From NCBI RefSeq assembly GCF_017354985.1, contig NZ_CP071501.1, positions 1,197,501-1,261,500 of the forward strand: DNA of 64,000 nucleotides, written 5' to 3'. Positions 11,501 to 20,900 of the stretch are shown piece after piece. Made by a program: the position numbers and the translations under genes. How positions within the stretch are numbered: the stretch's first letter is position 1; every line of letters begins with the position of its first letter. The stretch comes from Shewanella cyperi (GTDB taxonomy: Bacteria > Pseudomonadota > Gammaproteobacteria > Enterobacterales > Shewanellaceae). The notes under the pieces are model-generated. The model was given only the letters and a program-made list of their open reading frames with translations. It did no database searches and was not told where the DNA came from.

Positions 11501-11774
11501 TTGGCTCTCGGGCCGAAACTCTCTGGCTGATCAGGGGATGGCGCGGGTCGCCGAGTACCCCCAATATGCCATCGATGGTCGCTGGATATTGGAAGGCCGC
11601 GGTGTGAGCCCTGACATTGAGGTGGACAACCTGCCGCTGACTACCTTTATGGGGAAAGATGCCCAGTTGGAGCGGGCCATCGATTATCTGAAACAACGTC
11701 AGGCGGAGGCCCCGGTATCAGAGCTTAAGGCTGCTCCCATGTCATCCCAGGGGGAAGCCGAAGACGTGAAATGA
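8511..11774 (+). CDS. Tricorn protease homolog (S41 family) with PDZ domain
   Basis: 1087 residues, with a signal peptide (cleavage near SAPATES). Two WD40/beta-propeller-like blocks follow, with repeated ISPDGKQLAF, SPDGRYLAHDD, SPDSRFIAV and SPDGHWLYF motifs. Then come a tricorn C1 core domain, a PDZ domain (LARPGVDAREGDLILAVNG) and the C-terminal S41 catalytic fold. The likely catalytic His is H748 (SALHSQV) and the nucleophile is S970 (TYSDGETFS), close in position and context to archaeal tricorn. The family degrades oligopeptides produced by larger proteases. With the M61, S8 and M28 enzymes nearby it suggests extracellular or periplasmic peptide use. A stable hairpin follows the gene. 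Confidence 0.93.
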   Translation: MKLRLSVASCLLALGYSLSAPATESLGYYRYPDLAGDTLVFTAEGDIWRTTLGEATAARLTSQEAEESSPRISPDGKQLAFVANYEGASEVYVMPLAGGLAKRVSFENSRVRLQGWTPDGKVLYSTDAGFGPANYWMLRSVDPQSLQTSDLPLADAIEGAMDAKGEYLYFVRFGLQATGDNAKVYRGGARGELWRYQVGSKQEAVKLLNGHQGSVRQPMVWQDRLYFISDSDGNDNLWSVKTDGSDLRQHSHYSDWQIRAARMDKGTVVFQMGADIRTLNLASGEEKLLTPSLLSDFGQRREHWVSNPMDYATDISLAPQGNRAVITARSQVAIAATDGSRLVQVNLPGDSRIRNALLSQDGKWVYGISDASGEQELWRFPADGSAGAEQLTKDAKAMRMSLVQSPDGRYLAHDDYDGNLWLYDSKKGSNSKIITNGEGLGPYADIVWSPDSRFIAVTKAEMGKPRPQIQLYSLEDGHSAFVTSDKYESWSPAFSPDGHWLYFLSNREFNATPTSPWGDRNMGPVFDRRSGIYALALDKQARFPFQRPDELNSVATEPKQDKEDKQIRLKPEWDGLAQRLWQVPVASGNYGSLNVAADRLYLLDGDMEGQNTALKLIKFDALSPKLDSFAEGIDSYSLSQDGKKLLLGKQGGKELLIVDAGDKLPGDLANSQVQLGQWQLAIDPAAEWQQMFEDAWLMHRDSFFDKKMRGLDWNAIKAKYQPLVSRVTDRNELNDIFSQMMGELSALHSQVRGGDLPKDEHAPKAAGLGARLVQTDKGVKIERIFRTDPELPSAAAPLARPGVDAREGDLILAVNGRKASNLADVTAMLRNQADRQVLLELGRGKSSHKTVVQPVAINQEAGLRYQDWVGHNAERVKEAGKGEFGYLHLYAMGDKDIASFAREFYANYDKQGLIIDVRRNRGGNIDSWIIEKLLRKAWAFWQPTHGTANANMQQTFRGHLVVLTDQLTYSDGETFSAGIKALGLAPLIGKQTAGAGVWLSGRNSLADQGMARVAEYPQYAIDGRWILEGRGVSPDIEVDNLPLTTFMGKDAQLERAIDYLKQRQAEAPVSELKAAPMSSQGEAEDVK

Positions 11775-11780
11775 GGTTTA

Positions 11781-11823
11781 GGGCGTTACCGGCAGTGGTT
11801 CCCAAGCCGGTAGCGCCCATTTT
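11781..11823 (+). terminator. Probable terminator hairpin after the tricorn-like gene
   Basis: A 13-bp stem (11781-11793 with 11806-11818, one G-U pair) is followed by ATTTT. The T run is short, so termination may be partial. Confidence 0.6.
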
Positions 11824-11905
11824 CTGCAGCCACCTAAGGGGGGGAAGGCAGTATTTTCACTCCGCAGGCCAGCAATCTGTTGGCGAAAAAACGGTTCCCA
11901 TACCG

Positions 11906-12361
11906 TCAAGTCACTTGAGGCAGGATTTCCACTTCGCAAGCCAAAGTGTTGGCAATGAAACAGTTGGCATGGGCCTTCTCGTGCATCTTGGCCAATACTT
12001 CCTCGCTGACCTCCACTCCGGCTTTAAAACTCACCTTGGGCCGCAGCTGCATATGGGTGATGGCTTGTTTGCCATCCGCCCTTTTACCCAATTCGGCACT
12101 GGCCTCATCCTCGTAACTTTCCACGGGCAGGCGTTTGAGATGCGCTATGGCCAGGAATGTCAGCATATGACAGGACGACAGCGCAGCCAGCAGGCTTTCC
12201 TCCGGGTTCACCTTGTCGGCGCTGCCCTTGTATTCCGGGGCCGAGGAGGCCGCCAACTGCTGACCCGTGCCAAACTGAATTTGATGATCGCGACTGAAGT
12301 CTCCTTCAGCCAGATCAGCAGCGGCTTGCCATTGCACCTTGATATGAAAACTCACAAACAT
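11906..12361 (-). CDS. OsmC/Ohr-like peroxidase
   Basis: 151 residues with the OsmC fold signature: NPEESLLAALSSCHM carries the first conserved Cys, and AHANCFIANTL the second. In this family the two cysteines reduce organic hydroperoxides. The sequence is closer to the OsmC-like subgroup than to classic Ohr. The ATG at 12361 sits only two bases after AAGGAG. A GTG two codons downstream (12355) would have ideal spacing and may be the true start, giving VSFHIKVQW. It is convergent with the tricorn gene and divergent from the S8 protease gene. Confidence 0.87.
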   Translation of the reverse strand: MFVSFHIKVQWQAAADLAEGDFSRDHQIQFGTGQQLAASSAPEYKGSADKVNPEESLLAALSSCHMLTFLAIAHLKRLPVESYEDEASAELGKRADGKQAITHMQLRPKVSFKAGVEVSEEVLAKMHEKAHANCFIANTLACEVEILPQVT

Positions 12362-12526
12362 CTCTCCTTGTTATATTGCTTATTGGCTAACTCCGCAGCT
12401 TACCGCGCAGCATGGATTACAAACAGAGAATAATCCGTGGATTACGACTTTCAGATGAATTTTTTTCCGTCTCTCCGGCGGTAAACACTTGTCATCCTGA
12501 ATCCAGATGAGTATAAAGGAGGCTGT

Positions 12527-12546
12527 TTGTAACTTAATTGTTACAA
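12527..12546. promoter_or_regulatory. Inverted repeat upstream of the S8 protease gene
   Basis: TTGTAAC, six bases, GTTACAA: perfect 7-bp arms about 90 bases before the protease start. It is a plausible dimeric regulator site; the regulator is unknown. Confidence 0.4.
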
Positions 12547-12632
12547 ATGTAAACAAAAAAATAAAAAATACGTCTGGAATGGCAAGCACAATGCCGCAGA
12601 AGACGCACAGAACGACAACGAAGGAGAAAGCC

Positions 12633-14198
12633 ATGCAAGCTTTATTAAAACCCTCGGCTGCCGCAGTCACTCTCGCCCTGAGTAGCCTGACCCTGGGAAT
12701 GCACGCCAACGCCGCCGAGCAAGAGCGGGTTATCGTCAAGTTCAAGGAGGGCAAAGGCCCCAGTGTGATGGCCCAACTGCACGCCCAAGGCGGCAAGATG
12801 GAGCTGGATTTAAGTCGTCACGGCGCAGCGGCCTTTACTCTGCCGGCCCAGGCTATCAAAGGTTTGGCCAACAATCCCAACGTGGAATATGTTGAGGCCG
12901 ACGTAAAACGTTTTCCCATGGCTCAGGTTGTGCCCTATGGCATTCCCATGGTGCAGGCAGATCAGCTGAGCGACAGTGCCGCGTCCAACATGACGGTTTG
13001 TATCATCGACTCGGGTTACGAGTTGGCACATGAAGACCTGTCCGGCAATCAGGTGACAGGCACCAATGATCCAGGTACCGGCAACTGGTTCACCGATGAA
13101 AACCATCACGGTACCCACGTGGCCGGCACCATAGCGGCCATGAACAACAATGTGGGCGTGGTAGGGGTGAACCCCAATGGCCATCTGAACCTGCATATAG
13201 TCAAGGTATTCAATGCCGATGGTTGGGGTTACTCCTCATCCCTGGTGTCTGCACTGGACCGCTGTGAAGACGCGGGTGCCAAGGTGGTTAACATGAGTCT
13301 GGGTGGTTCACTCAAGAGCCGCACCGAGGACACCGCATTTGCTGCCGCCGAAAGCCGTGGCGTGCTGAGCATTGCCGCCGCCGGTAACGACGGCAATACC
13401 CGTCACTCTTACCCTGCGTCATATAACTCAGTGGTGTCTGTGGCAGCCATCGACAGCAACAAGGTCGTGGCCGATTTCTCCCAAAAGACCAGCCAAGTGG
13501 AACTGTCGGGTCCAGGTGTAGGGGTGCTGTCCTCTGTGCCTACAGGTACCGCCCTGGTGGCCAATACCCAGGTGGCCGGCATTGCCTATGAGTCCATCGG
13601 CATGGAAGGCTCACCCACAGGTAGCGCCAGTGGCATGTTGGCCGATTGCGGCACAGGCGAAAGTACCTGTAACGCCAATGGTCAGGTGTGTCTGATCCAG
13701 CGCGGGGTGATTTCCTTCGCCGAGAAGGTCCAGGCCTGTGAGGCCGGTGGCGGTGTGGCTGCCATCATCTATAACAACGTTGCCGGTGCCCTTAACGGTA
13801 CCCTGGGTGGCGTTGCGACCGGTATCCCCTCAGTGGGTGTGAGCGATGTCGACGGTGCTGCCATGTTGGCCGCCGTTGGCAGCAACGCCAGTGTGGCCAT
13901 AGGGGCGGGCAACTATGCCTACTTTGATGGTACCTCAATGGCGACACCACACGTGGCCGGTGTCGCGGCTCTGGTGTGGAGCCATCACCCACAATGTAGC
14001 AATATCCAAATCCGTAATGTGTTGCGTGCCACCGCCGAAGATCTGGGCGTAGCCGGCCGTGATGACTCTTACGGTTACGGCCTGGTGCAGGCCAAAGACG
14101 CCGTGGACTATATCACCGCCAATGGCTGTGATGGTGCTTCCGGCGGCTCTGGTGGTGGTACCGGTGGCTGTAAAGGCAAGAACTGCAAGGCGCAGTAA
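12633..14198 (+). CDS. Secreted S8 subtilisin-like serine protease with PA insert
   Basis: 521 residues from the ATG at 12633, which has AAGGAG seven bases upstream and begins a signal peptide (MQALLKPSAAAVTLALSSL). A longer open frame from 12507 lacks such a site. An I9-type inhibitory propeptide (ERVIVKFKEGKG to VEYVEADVKR) comes first. The catalytic triad is D126 (CIIDSGY), H159 (HHGTHVAG) and S435 (DGTSMATPHVAG). A protease-associated domain is inserted between His and Ser (CLIQRGVISFAEKVQACEAG), with cysteine pairs that may form disulfides. The tail is a short Gly/Ser linker ending GGCKGKNCKAQ. It should be exported and self-processed. Confidence 0.95.
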   Translation: MQALLKPSAAAVTLALSSLTLGMHANAAEQERVIVKFKEGKGPSVMAQLHAQGGKMELDLSRHGAAAFTLPAQAIKGLANNPNVEYVEADVKRFPMAQVVPYGIPMVQADQLSDSAASNMTVCIIDSGYELAHEDLSGNQVTGTNDPGTGNWFTDENHHGTHVAGTIAAMNNNVGVVGVNPNGHLNLHIVKVFNADGWGYSSSLVSALDRCEDAGAKVVNMSLGGSLKSRTEDTAFAAAESRGVLSIAAAGNDGNTRHSYPASYNSVVSVAAIDSNKVVADFSQKTSQVELSGPGVGVLSSVPTGTALVANTQVAGIAYESIGMEGSPTGSASGMLADCGTGESTCNANGQVCLIQRGVISFAEKVQACEAGGGVAAIIYNNVAGALNGTLGGVATGIPSVGVSDVDGAAMLAAVGSNASVAIGAGNYAYFDGTSMATPHVAGVAALVWSHHPQCSNIQIRNVLRATAEDLGVAGRDDSYGYGLVQAKDAVDYITANGCDGASGGSGGGTGGCKGKNCKAQ

Positions 14199-14231
14199 CC
14201 CAACCCGTGAATCTCTGTGATTGGAGAAACC

Positions 14232-14259
14232 AAAACGCCGCGTCAGCGGCGTTTTTTTT
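14232..14259 (+). terminator. Intrinsic terminator after the S8 protease gene
   Basis: AAAACGCCG(C) pairs with (G)CGGCGTTTT around a 4-base loop, then a long T run. Confidence 0.93.
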
Positions 14260-14449
14260 GCTTCCAAAAAGCGAATATCTCTGGCTTTGCACCTTTCCTA
14301 CCATCTATCCGCTGTTTGGGAGTGGGATCTTGGTCAAGATCCCTGTTTAAAGCGGTATTCAGTATGACTATTATTGCGCCAAATCAAAAAAAGCATTTCT
14401 GACGTCTGTCAATATTTTGGCATTCATTCCGCAACCCCTTGATAGTGAA

Positions 14450-16033
14450 ATGCGAAATAACCAACCGGTCAATCAGCAGGAAGTCAAACTCACGGATGAG
14501 GATATTCTATTATCTATAACGGATCTCAAGGGTCGGATCCGCTATGCCAACCCGGATTTCAATCGTATCTGCGGCTTCAACTCTGAGGAACTGCTTGGGC
14601 AGCCGCACAACATTATCCGTCATCCGGACATGCCGGAGGTGGCCTTTGCCATGCTGTGGGACAGGTTGAAGCAGGGGCGACCCTGGATGGGCATAGTGAA
14701 AAACCGCTGCAAGAATGGCGGCTTTTACTGGGTCAATGCCTATGTTTCTCCGGTATTCAAGGATGGCCGGGTGGTTGAGTTGCAGTCGGTGCGGCGCCGG
14801 GCGGGTGCAGGCAAGCAGGCCAGAGCTGCAGAACTCTATCGCCAGCTCAAGTCAGGCGCCAAGCCAAAGATAATCCGCGATCAAAGTCCGGGATTCATGG
14901 CCAGATTGCAGTGGTTTATGTTGTTGATGCTTTGCCTGACGGCGGGGGCATTCTGGCTGTCTCCCTATCTGTTGCCCCTGTGTGCCCTCTTAGGTTGGGG
15001 TGGGCTCAAGCTGTTGTTGGCGCCCTTTGCCCAACTGAACCAAAGCGCCAAAGCCATCATCCATGATCCTGTTGCCCGCCATATCTACACCCAGAGGCGG
15101 GACGAAATAGGCAATATCCGCCTGGCGATGGAGTTCATTACCGCCGAAACCACCAGTGTTGCCGGCCGTATGGCCGATGCGGCAAGCTCCCTGGCCAATG
15201 ACAGTGATGTGTTGCTCCACTCTATTCAGCAGGCCTCGTCCCGCGCCAATGGCCAGAGCCAGGAAACCACCCAGGCCGCGGCAGCGGTGGAAGAGTTGAC
15301 CGCCAGCTTCACCGAAGTCAGTCAGCAAATACAGCGAGTGGCCAGGGATGTGGACAGCAGCAAGCAGGCGGTGCAACAGGGCCATACCCAGCTTGAGACT
15401 GTGATCCAATCCATTGAGGGGCTGAACCTTGAGGTGGGCAATTTTGCTTCTGTGGTTGCCGAAATCGAACAGGACAGCATTGCCATCAATGAGGTGCTGG
15501 AGGTTATCAGGGGCATTGCCGAGCAAACCAATTTGCTGGCGCTCAATGCCGCCATAGAAGCTGCCCGGGCCGGTGAATCGGGTCGCGGCTTTGCCGTGGT
15601 GGCCGATGAGGTGCGTAATCTGTCCGGTCGCACCGGGGAGTCCACCGGCCAGATTGAAACCATAGTGCGCAAGTTCCAGCACAGTACCGCCAGGGCAGCC
15701 CAGACCCTGAGGGCCGGCCAGGCCAAGGCCAATGAGGCCGTATCCCAGGTGCAAGGGGTGGAGGCGGTGTTCGGCGGTTTTGTGCATACCATGGGGCAAA
15801 TCAACGCCATGACAGAGCAAAGTGCGATTGCCATGGGGGAGCAGAGTCTGGCGGCGACAGAGATAAGCGACGCTTTGCAGGCCATCAGCGAACTGGCGGC
15901 AGAGGGCTATGGTCAATCCCAGGTTGATGAAGCGCGGGGTGAAAGCATGTATTCCCTCGCCCGTGAAAGCCGACACCTGTCGCAGCAGTTCTGGCAGCAA
16001 TGTATGCAGCGAAACCGGAAACAGGCGTCCTGA
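14450..16033 (+). CDS. Aer-like methyl-accepting chemotaxis protein with PAS domain
   Basis: 527 residues. The N-terminal PAS domain closely resembles the FAD-binding PAS of the aerotaxis receptor Aer ([20 protein letters not shown], then [14 protein letters not shown]). Two adjacent membrane segments (about residues 145-190) form a hairpin, with a short HAMP-like region. The cytoplasmic signalling tip [19 protein letters not shown] lies about 360-380. Aer-type receptors sense redox or energy state and signal through CheA/CheW. The ATG at 14450 gives the usual start (MRNNQPVNQ); a TTG 33 bases upstream is the other option. No strong ribosome site is seen for either. Confidence 0.93.
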   Translation: MRNNQPVNQQEVKLTDEDILLSITDLKGRIRYANPDFNRICGFNSEELLGQPHNIIRHPDMPEVAFAMLWDRLKQGRPWMGIVKNRCKNGGFYWVNAYVSPVFKDGRVVELQSVRRRAGAGKQARAAELYRQLKSGAKPKIIRDQSPGFMARLQWFMLLMLCLTAGAFWLSPYLLPLCALLGWGGLKLLLAPFAQLNQSAKAIIHDPVARHIYTQRRDEIGNIRLAMEFITAETTSVAGRMADAASSLANDSDVLLHSIQQASSRANGQSQETTQAAAAVEELTASFTEVSQQIQRVARDVDSSKQAVQQGHTQLETVIQSIEGLNLEVGNFASVVAEIEQDSIAINEVLEVIRGIAEQTNLLALNAAIEAARAGESGRGFAVVADEVRNLSGRTGESTGQIETIVRKFQHSTARAAQTLRAGQAKANEAVSQVQGVEAVFGGFVHTMGQINAMTEQSAIAMGEQSLAATEISDALQAISELAAEGYGQSQVDEARGESMYSLARESRHLSQQFWQQCMQRNRKQAS

Positions 16034-16057
16034 ACGGACAACTGTAAGCGTTAGCGG

Positions 16058-16086
16058 GCCCGCAGCCTTATGGTTGCGGGCTTTTT
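16058..16086 (+). terminator. Intrinsic terminator after the chemoreceptor gene
   Basis: GCCCGCA (16058-16064) pairs with TGCGGGC (16075-16081), followed by TTTTTG. Confidence 0.82.
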
Positions 16087-16243
16087 GCTTGGTCTTGGCA
16101 GCCAGTGGTCACTTTCTGAAGTCATCACAGTGCTTGCAGTCACGGGCCATAGATGGAACAGTAGGCCCGGGCATACTACTGAGCCCGACATTAATGCCAT
16201 CGCAGCATGCCGTATTGCTGCCAGAGAACAAGGACATTCCCCC

Positions 16244-17839
16244 GTGAAATTCCTGATTAACAGCTCGTTATTATCCTGTTTGCTTGCCCTGTCCGGCCCG
16301 GCCCTGGCTGCCGAGCCCTTCACTCTCGACGATGCCGCCTACCGCCGCCATGTACAAACCCTGGCCAGTGATGAATTTGAGGGCAGGGCGCCCCTGTCCC
16401 TCGGCGAGCAACTGACCCTGGATTACCTGCAGCAGGAATTCAAACGCCTGGGGTTGGCGCCGGCCTTTGGCGACAGTTTTCTGCAAAGCGTGCCCATGGC
16501 CAAGATCACTGCCGATCAGTCCATGGGTCTTAAGGTGGGCGAACTGAACTTTGCCAATGGCACCGACTTTACCGCCCGCACCCAGCAAGTGGTGCCCAGA
16601 GTGGAGCTAAAGGACAGCGAACTGGTGTTTGCCGGTTACGGCATCAAGGCACCGGAATATGGCTGGGATGACTATGCCGGGGTGGATGTGAAAGGCAAGA
16701 CTGTGATTGTACTGGTAAACGACCCCGGCTTCGCCACCCAGGACCCGGCCCTGTTCAAGGGCAACGCCATGACCTACTACGGCCGCTGGACCTACAAATA
16801 CGAAGAGGGCGCCCGCCAGGGAGCCAAGGCGGTGTTTATTGTCCATGAGGATGCACCGGCCGCCTATGGCTGGGGAGTGGTGAAAAACTCCAACACCAAT
16901 ACCAAGTTCACCCTGGTGGACCAGGACAACAACCAAAGCCAGATAGGGGTGATGGGCTGGTTGCAGTATGCTGCCGCCAGGCAAATTCTGGCCGGGGCAG
17001 GGCTGGAACTGGAGGCGCTCAAGCAAGAGGCTCTCAAACCCGGGTTCAAGGCCCGGTCCCTGGGCCTCAAGGCCAATCTGGTGCTGAATAATCAAATTGA
17101 GCGGGCCGAGTCCCACAACGTGGCCGCCATACTCAAGGGCAGCGAGCGCCCCGATGAGGCTCTGGTGATGCACGGCCATTGGGATCATCTCGGCGTTGCC
17201 GAAGAAGCGGGTAAAAAAGAGATACTCAACGGCGCGGTCGACAACGCCAGCGGTGTCGCCGGGGTGCTGGAGCTGGCCCGTTATTTCAAGGAGCTTGAAG
17301 GCGCCGACAGGCCCAAGCGCAGCATCATCTTCAGCGCCTTTACCGCCGAGGAAACCGGCCTTATCGGCGCCCAGTATTTTGCCGAGCATCCACCGGTGCC
17401 GACGGCCAAGCTGGTGTCCTTCCTCAATATCGATGGCATGAACATGGACAAGGGCGTGGACTACATACTGCGCTACGGTGACGGGGTGTCCGAGCTGGAG
17501 TCTTACCTCAGTGATGCAGCCAAGGCCCAGGGCCGCTCGGTCAAACCCGATCCCCGGGCCCAAAACGGCCTGATGTTCCGTTCGGATCACTTTGCCCTGG
17601 CCCAGCAGGGCGTGCCAGGCCTGCTGTTTATGAGCCTGGGGGACACGGATCCCGACTACATAGCCCACAAGTACCACAAGGGGGCGGATGATTACTCGCC
17701 TGCCTGGTCACTGGAGGGCGTGTCCCAGGACCTGAGCCTTATCAGCAGCATTCTGAACCGTCTTGCCAATAACAACGACTGGCCCAAGTGGCTGGAAGAG
17801 TCGGACTTCAAGAAACGCCGGGCCCGGGACGGTCGCTGA
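16244..17839 (+). CDS. M28 family zinc aminopeptidase, exported
   Basis: 531 residues from a GTG at 16244, chosen because AAGGA lies nine bases upstream and the product then begins with a clean signal peptide (MKFLINSSLLSCLLALSG). A longer frame from 16070 runs through the upstream terminator and is unlikely. A PA-like domain occupies the middle. The M28 zinc ligands appear in order: HGHWDHLG (about 310), GAVDNASG, FTAEETGL (the EE pair), FLNIDGMNM and RSDHFALA. The protein is a soluble periplasmic or secreted aminopeptidase of the usual length. A bidirectional terminator separates it from the convergent giant surface-protein gene. Confidence 0.94.
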   Translation: MKFLINSSLLSCLLALSGPALAAEPFTLDDAAYRRHVQTLASDEFEGRAPLSLGEQLTLDYLQQEFKRLGLAPAFGDSFLQSVPMAKITADQSMGLKVGELNFANGTDFTARTQQVVPRVELKDSELVFAGYGIKAPEYGWDDYAGVDVKGKTVIVLVNDPGFATQDPALFKGNAMTYYGRWTYKYEEGARQGAKAVFIVHEDAPAAYGWGVVKNSNTNTKFTLVDQDNNQSQIGVMGWLQYAAARQILAGAGLELEALKQEALKPGFKARSLGLKANLVLNNQIERAESHNVAAILKGSERPDEALVMHGHWDHLGVAEEAGKKEILNGAVDNASGVAGVLELARYFKELEGADRPKRSIIFSAFTAEETGLIGAQYFAEHPPVPTAKLVSFLNIDGMNMDKGVDYILRYGDGVSELESYLSDAAKAQGRSVKPDPRAQNGLMFRSDHFALAQQGVPGLLFMSLGDTDPDYIAHKYHKGADDYSPAWSLEGVSQDLSLISSILNRLANNNDWPKWLEESDFKKRRARDGR

Positions 17840-17880
17840 CCCTAAGCTTGAGCCACCAGGTTTCTTGAATAAGGCAAATA

Positions 17881-17906
17881 AAAAGAGCGGCTTGGCCGCT
17901 CTTTTT
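17881..17906. terminator. Bidirectional terminator between convergent genes
   Basis: AAAAGAGCGGC pairs with GCCGCTCTTTT around a 3-base loop. A and T runs on either side let it serve both the M28 gene and the TSP3-repeat gene. Confidence 0.93.
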
Positions 17907-17955
17907 ATTTTTGGCGCTGTGTTACCCGGCGCGGTTTACGTTGTCAAAGCATGGT

Positions 17956-20900
17956 TTAGGCCGCCCGGCGACGTCTGCACAGTGCCATACCCAGCAGCAA
18001 CAGCGACCAAGGCGGCACTGAACCTCCATGGCTTTTCGTCGCCGGGGTATCGGGCTCAGTGACCGGCGTCAGGCTGACGGTCACATTCACCTGACCCTGT
18101 GCGCTGCCACCAAAGCCATCGCTGACCTGATAGCTGATCACCGCCTCACCGCTGAAGCCGCTGCTTGGGGTGTAGCGCAGGGTATTATCGGCGAGCAGCT
18201 CTACAGTGCCATTGTCAACACTGGCGCCTATGACGCTTAAGCTGTCACCATCGGGGTCTGTGTCGTTGGCCAGCACGTCAATCACCAGCACCTGGCTATC
18301 CAGAATGGCTGCGCTATCCGCTTGTGCCACAGGCAGTTGGTTCTGACTCAGCACACTGATGACGCCCGGATCTTCAATCACGCCGTTGGCAGTGCCATCG
18401 GCATCGTTGGGGCCGCCGTCCTGCAGCAGCAGTTGCACGCAGTGATAGCCTGCCACCAGGCCGGGCTCAAAACTGTCGGCACCGACTTGCGGGCACTTGC
18501 CCTCAAGCAGCGGTGCCGAGCTGATGCTGTTGCTGACGTCTTCAACAAAGTCATACCAGCCTTGCTCCGGTGTGTACTTACGATACACAGCGTCCTCGGG
18601 CAGCGCAGTGCCCCGTGGCATGGGGAATACCACGGCAACCGATTGCCCCACCTGGAAGGTGCCGCTCAGGGTAAAGTCGAGCACGGCCGCCACCTGGCTG
18701 AAGTGGCTGTCGCTGCTGTCAGCGGCGGCGGTGTCTGCCGCCACAGCATCTGCCAGGTCGTCCATGGTCATGCCGGCACCGCTGCCGGTGATCATGGCGC
18801 TGGTGATGTTGCCAAGCGCCAACTGTACACCGGCCGTGGTTTGCATTGGCTCTGTGCTGCTATTTACCGGCAAACGGCTGCTATCGACATCGTTATCCAG
18901 ATAATCGGCGATACCGTCACCATCGCTGTCGCCGTAACCTTCTTCGCTGTCGACAAGGCCGTCACCGTCGCTGTCTGCCTCGCTGCTCAGCTCTGGCAGC
19001 GACTCGACCGTGAAACGAATGCGGCGGCTGCTACTGAGCGGCGCAGGGGTATTGGTTTCGGTCACAGTCACATCCACGGCGTAGCGGCCACTGCTCAACT
19101 CGCTGGGATCAAAGGTCATGCTCAGGCCATCTTCGGCAATGCTGCCACCAAACGCTTGCTCCACCACCTGCCAGCTGACGCTATGGCTGTCATTGACGTT
19201 AACATCGCTTACCTGCAGCCGTATTTCTACCTGACCGGCAAGCGGATCCAGTAAGCGTGTAGCAACGCCCTGTTGCAGCACCTTGGCGGTGAAGGTAGGC
19301 GCCTGATTTTGCTCTGTTAACTGCAATTGTGCCTGACCATCCTCGCCAACATAGGCATGGCTCACGCTATCTATCCGGAGTGCCAGCTCGCGACCCAAGG
19401 TCAGCCCGGTTGGGACAGACACAGGCAATTCACCCTGTGTCCCCTGGGCTATGGTTGCTGTGGCGCTGTTCACTTCCTGGCCATCGACCAGCAGCGAGTA
19501 GCTCAGCTCTACCGGATACACGGGGGCTTCGCCGGTTAATTGCACTGGCAGCAGATACTCGCCACCGGCTTCAACCGTCAGGCTCTGCGCCAGCTTAAGC
19601 TGCGGCAGAATATGCACGCTGAGTGTCGTGGTGGCGGTATTGCCAGAGCTGTCGGTCGCGCCAAGCTCAAGCTCATGGGCGCCGCTTGCCAGCTCACTGC
19701 TGCCAACTATGGTTGCTGTCACATCACCGTCCACCAGATCGCTGGCGCTGATATCCAACAGTGCGCTGATATCGGTCAGGCGGCCAGTAGCGTTAATAAC
19801 CAAGGTGTCCAGCACATCAAACTCAGGTGCCGTGGTATCCAGTATAGTTACCAACTGCTCGGCAGTGGCCTGATTACCGGCCCCGTCGGTTGCCGTCCAG
19901 GTGATGAGGTGCTCACCCAGTGCCAATTCTGGCGCCAGATCCGAGCTTATGGTCAGTACCTTACTGATGTTATCTGTCACCACAGGCTCTGGCAGGGTTA
20001 CTGCTGTCACAGGCCCTGTGGCTTCAAAGGTCAGTGGTGTCAGTTCGGCAAACACCGGCTTTTGGGTATCGCCTATGCTGGGGTCCAGCGGCGCCGCATC
20101 ATCCTCATCGGGGATACCGTCGTTGTCATCGTCGGGATCGGCGTTGTTGCCTATGCCGTCACCGTCTGTATCCACAGACTCAGCAGCGTCAAGTGGGAAG
20201 GTATCCTCGCTGTCCACTACGCCGTCGTTGTCATCATCCAAATCGGCATTGTTGCCTATGCCATCAGAGTCGGTATCGACAGATTCAGCTGCGTCGAGCG
20301 GGAAGGCATCTTCAGTGTCCACTACACCGTCGTTGTCATCGTCGGTATCCAAGTTGTTGCCTATGCCATCAGCGTCTGTATCGACAGACTCGGCAGCATC
20401 GAGCGGGAAGGCATCTTCGCTGTCCACTATGCCGTCGTTGTCATCATCCATATCGGCGTTATTGCCTATGCCATCGGAGTCTGTGTCCACCGATTCGCTG
20501 GCGTCCAGCGGGAAGGCATCGTTGCTGTCCGCTACACCGTCGTTGTCGTCATCCAAATCGGCATTGTTGCCTATACCGTCATTGTCTGTATCGACAGACT
20601 CGGTCGCGTCCAGCGGGAAGGCATCGTCGCTGTCCACCACACCGTCGTTGTCATCATCTAAATCGGCATTGTTACCAATACCGTCGGCATCGGTATCGAC
20701 AGACTCAGCAGCATCCAGGGGGAAGGCATCTTCAGTGTCGAGCACGCCGTCATTGTCATCGTCGCTGTCAGCATTGTTACCAATGCTGTCGAGGTCTGTA
20801 TCGACAGATTCGCTGGCATCGAGCGGGAAGGCATCTTCAGTGTCGAGCACGCCGTCATTGTCGTCATCCAAATCAGCGTTGTTGCCAATGGCATCCTTGT

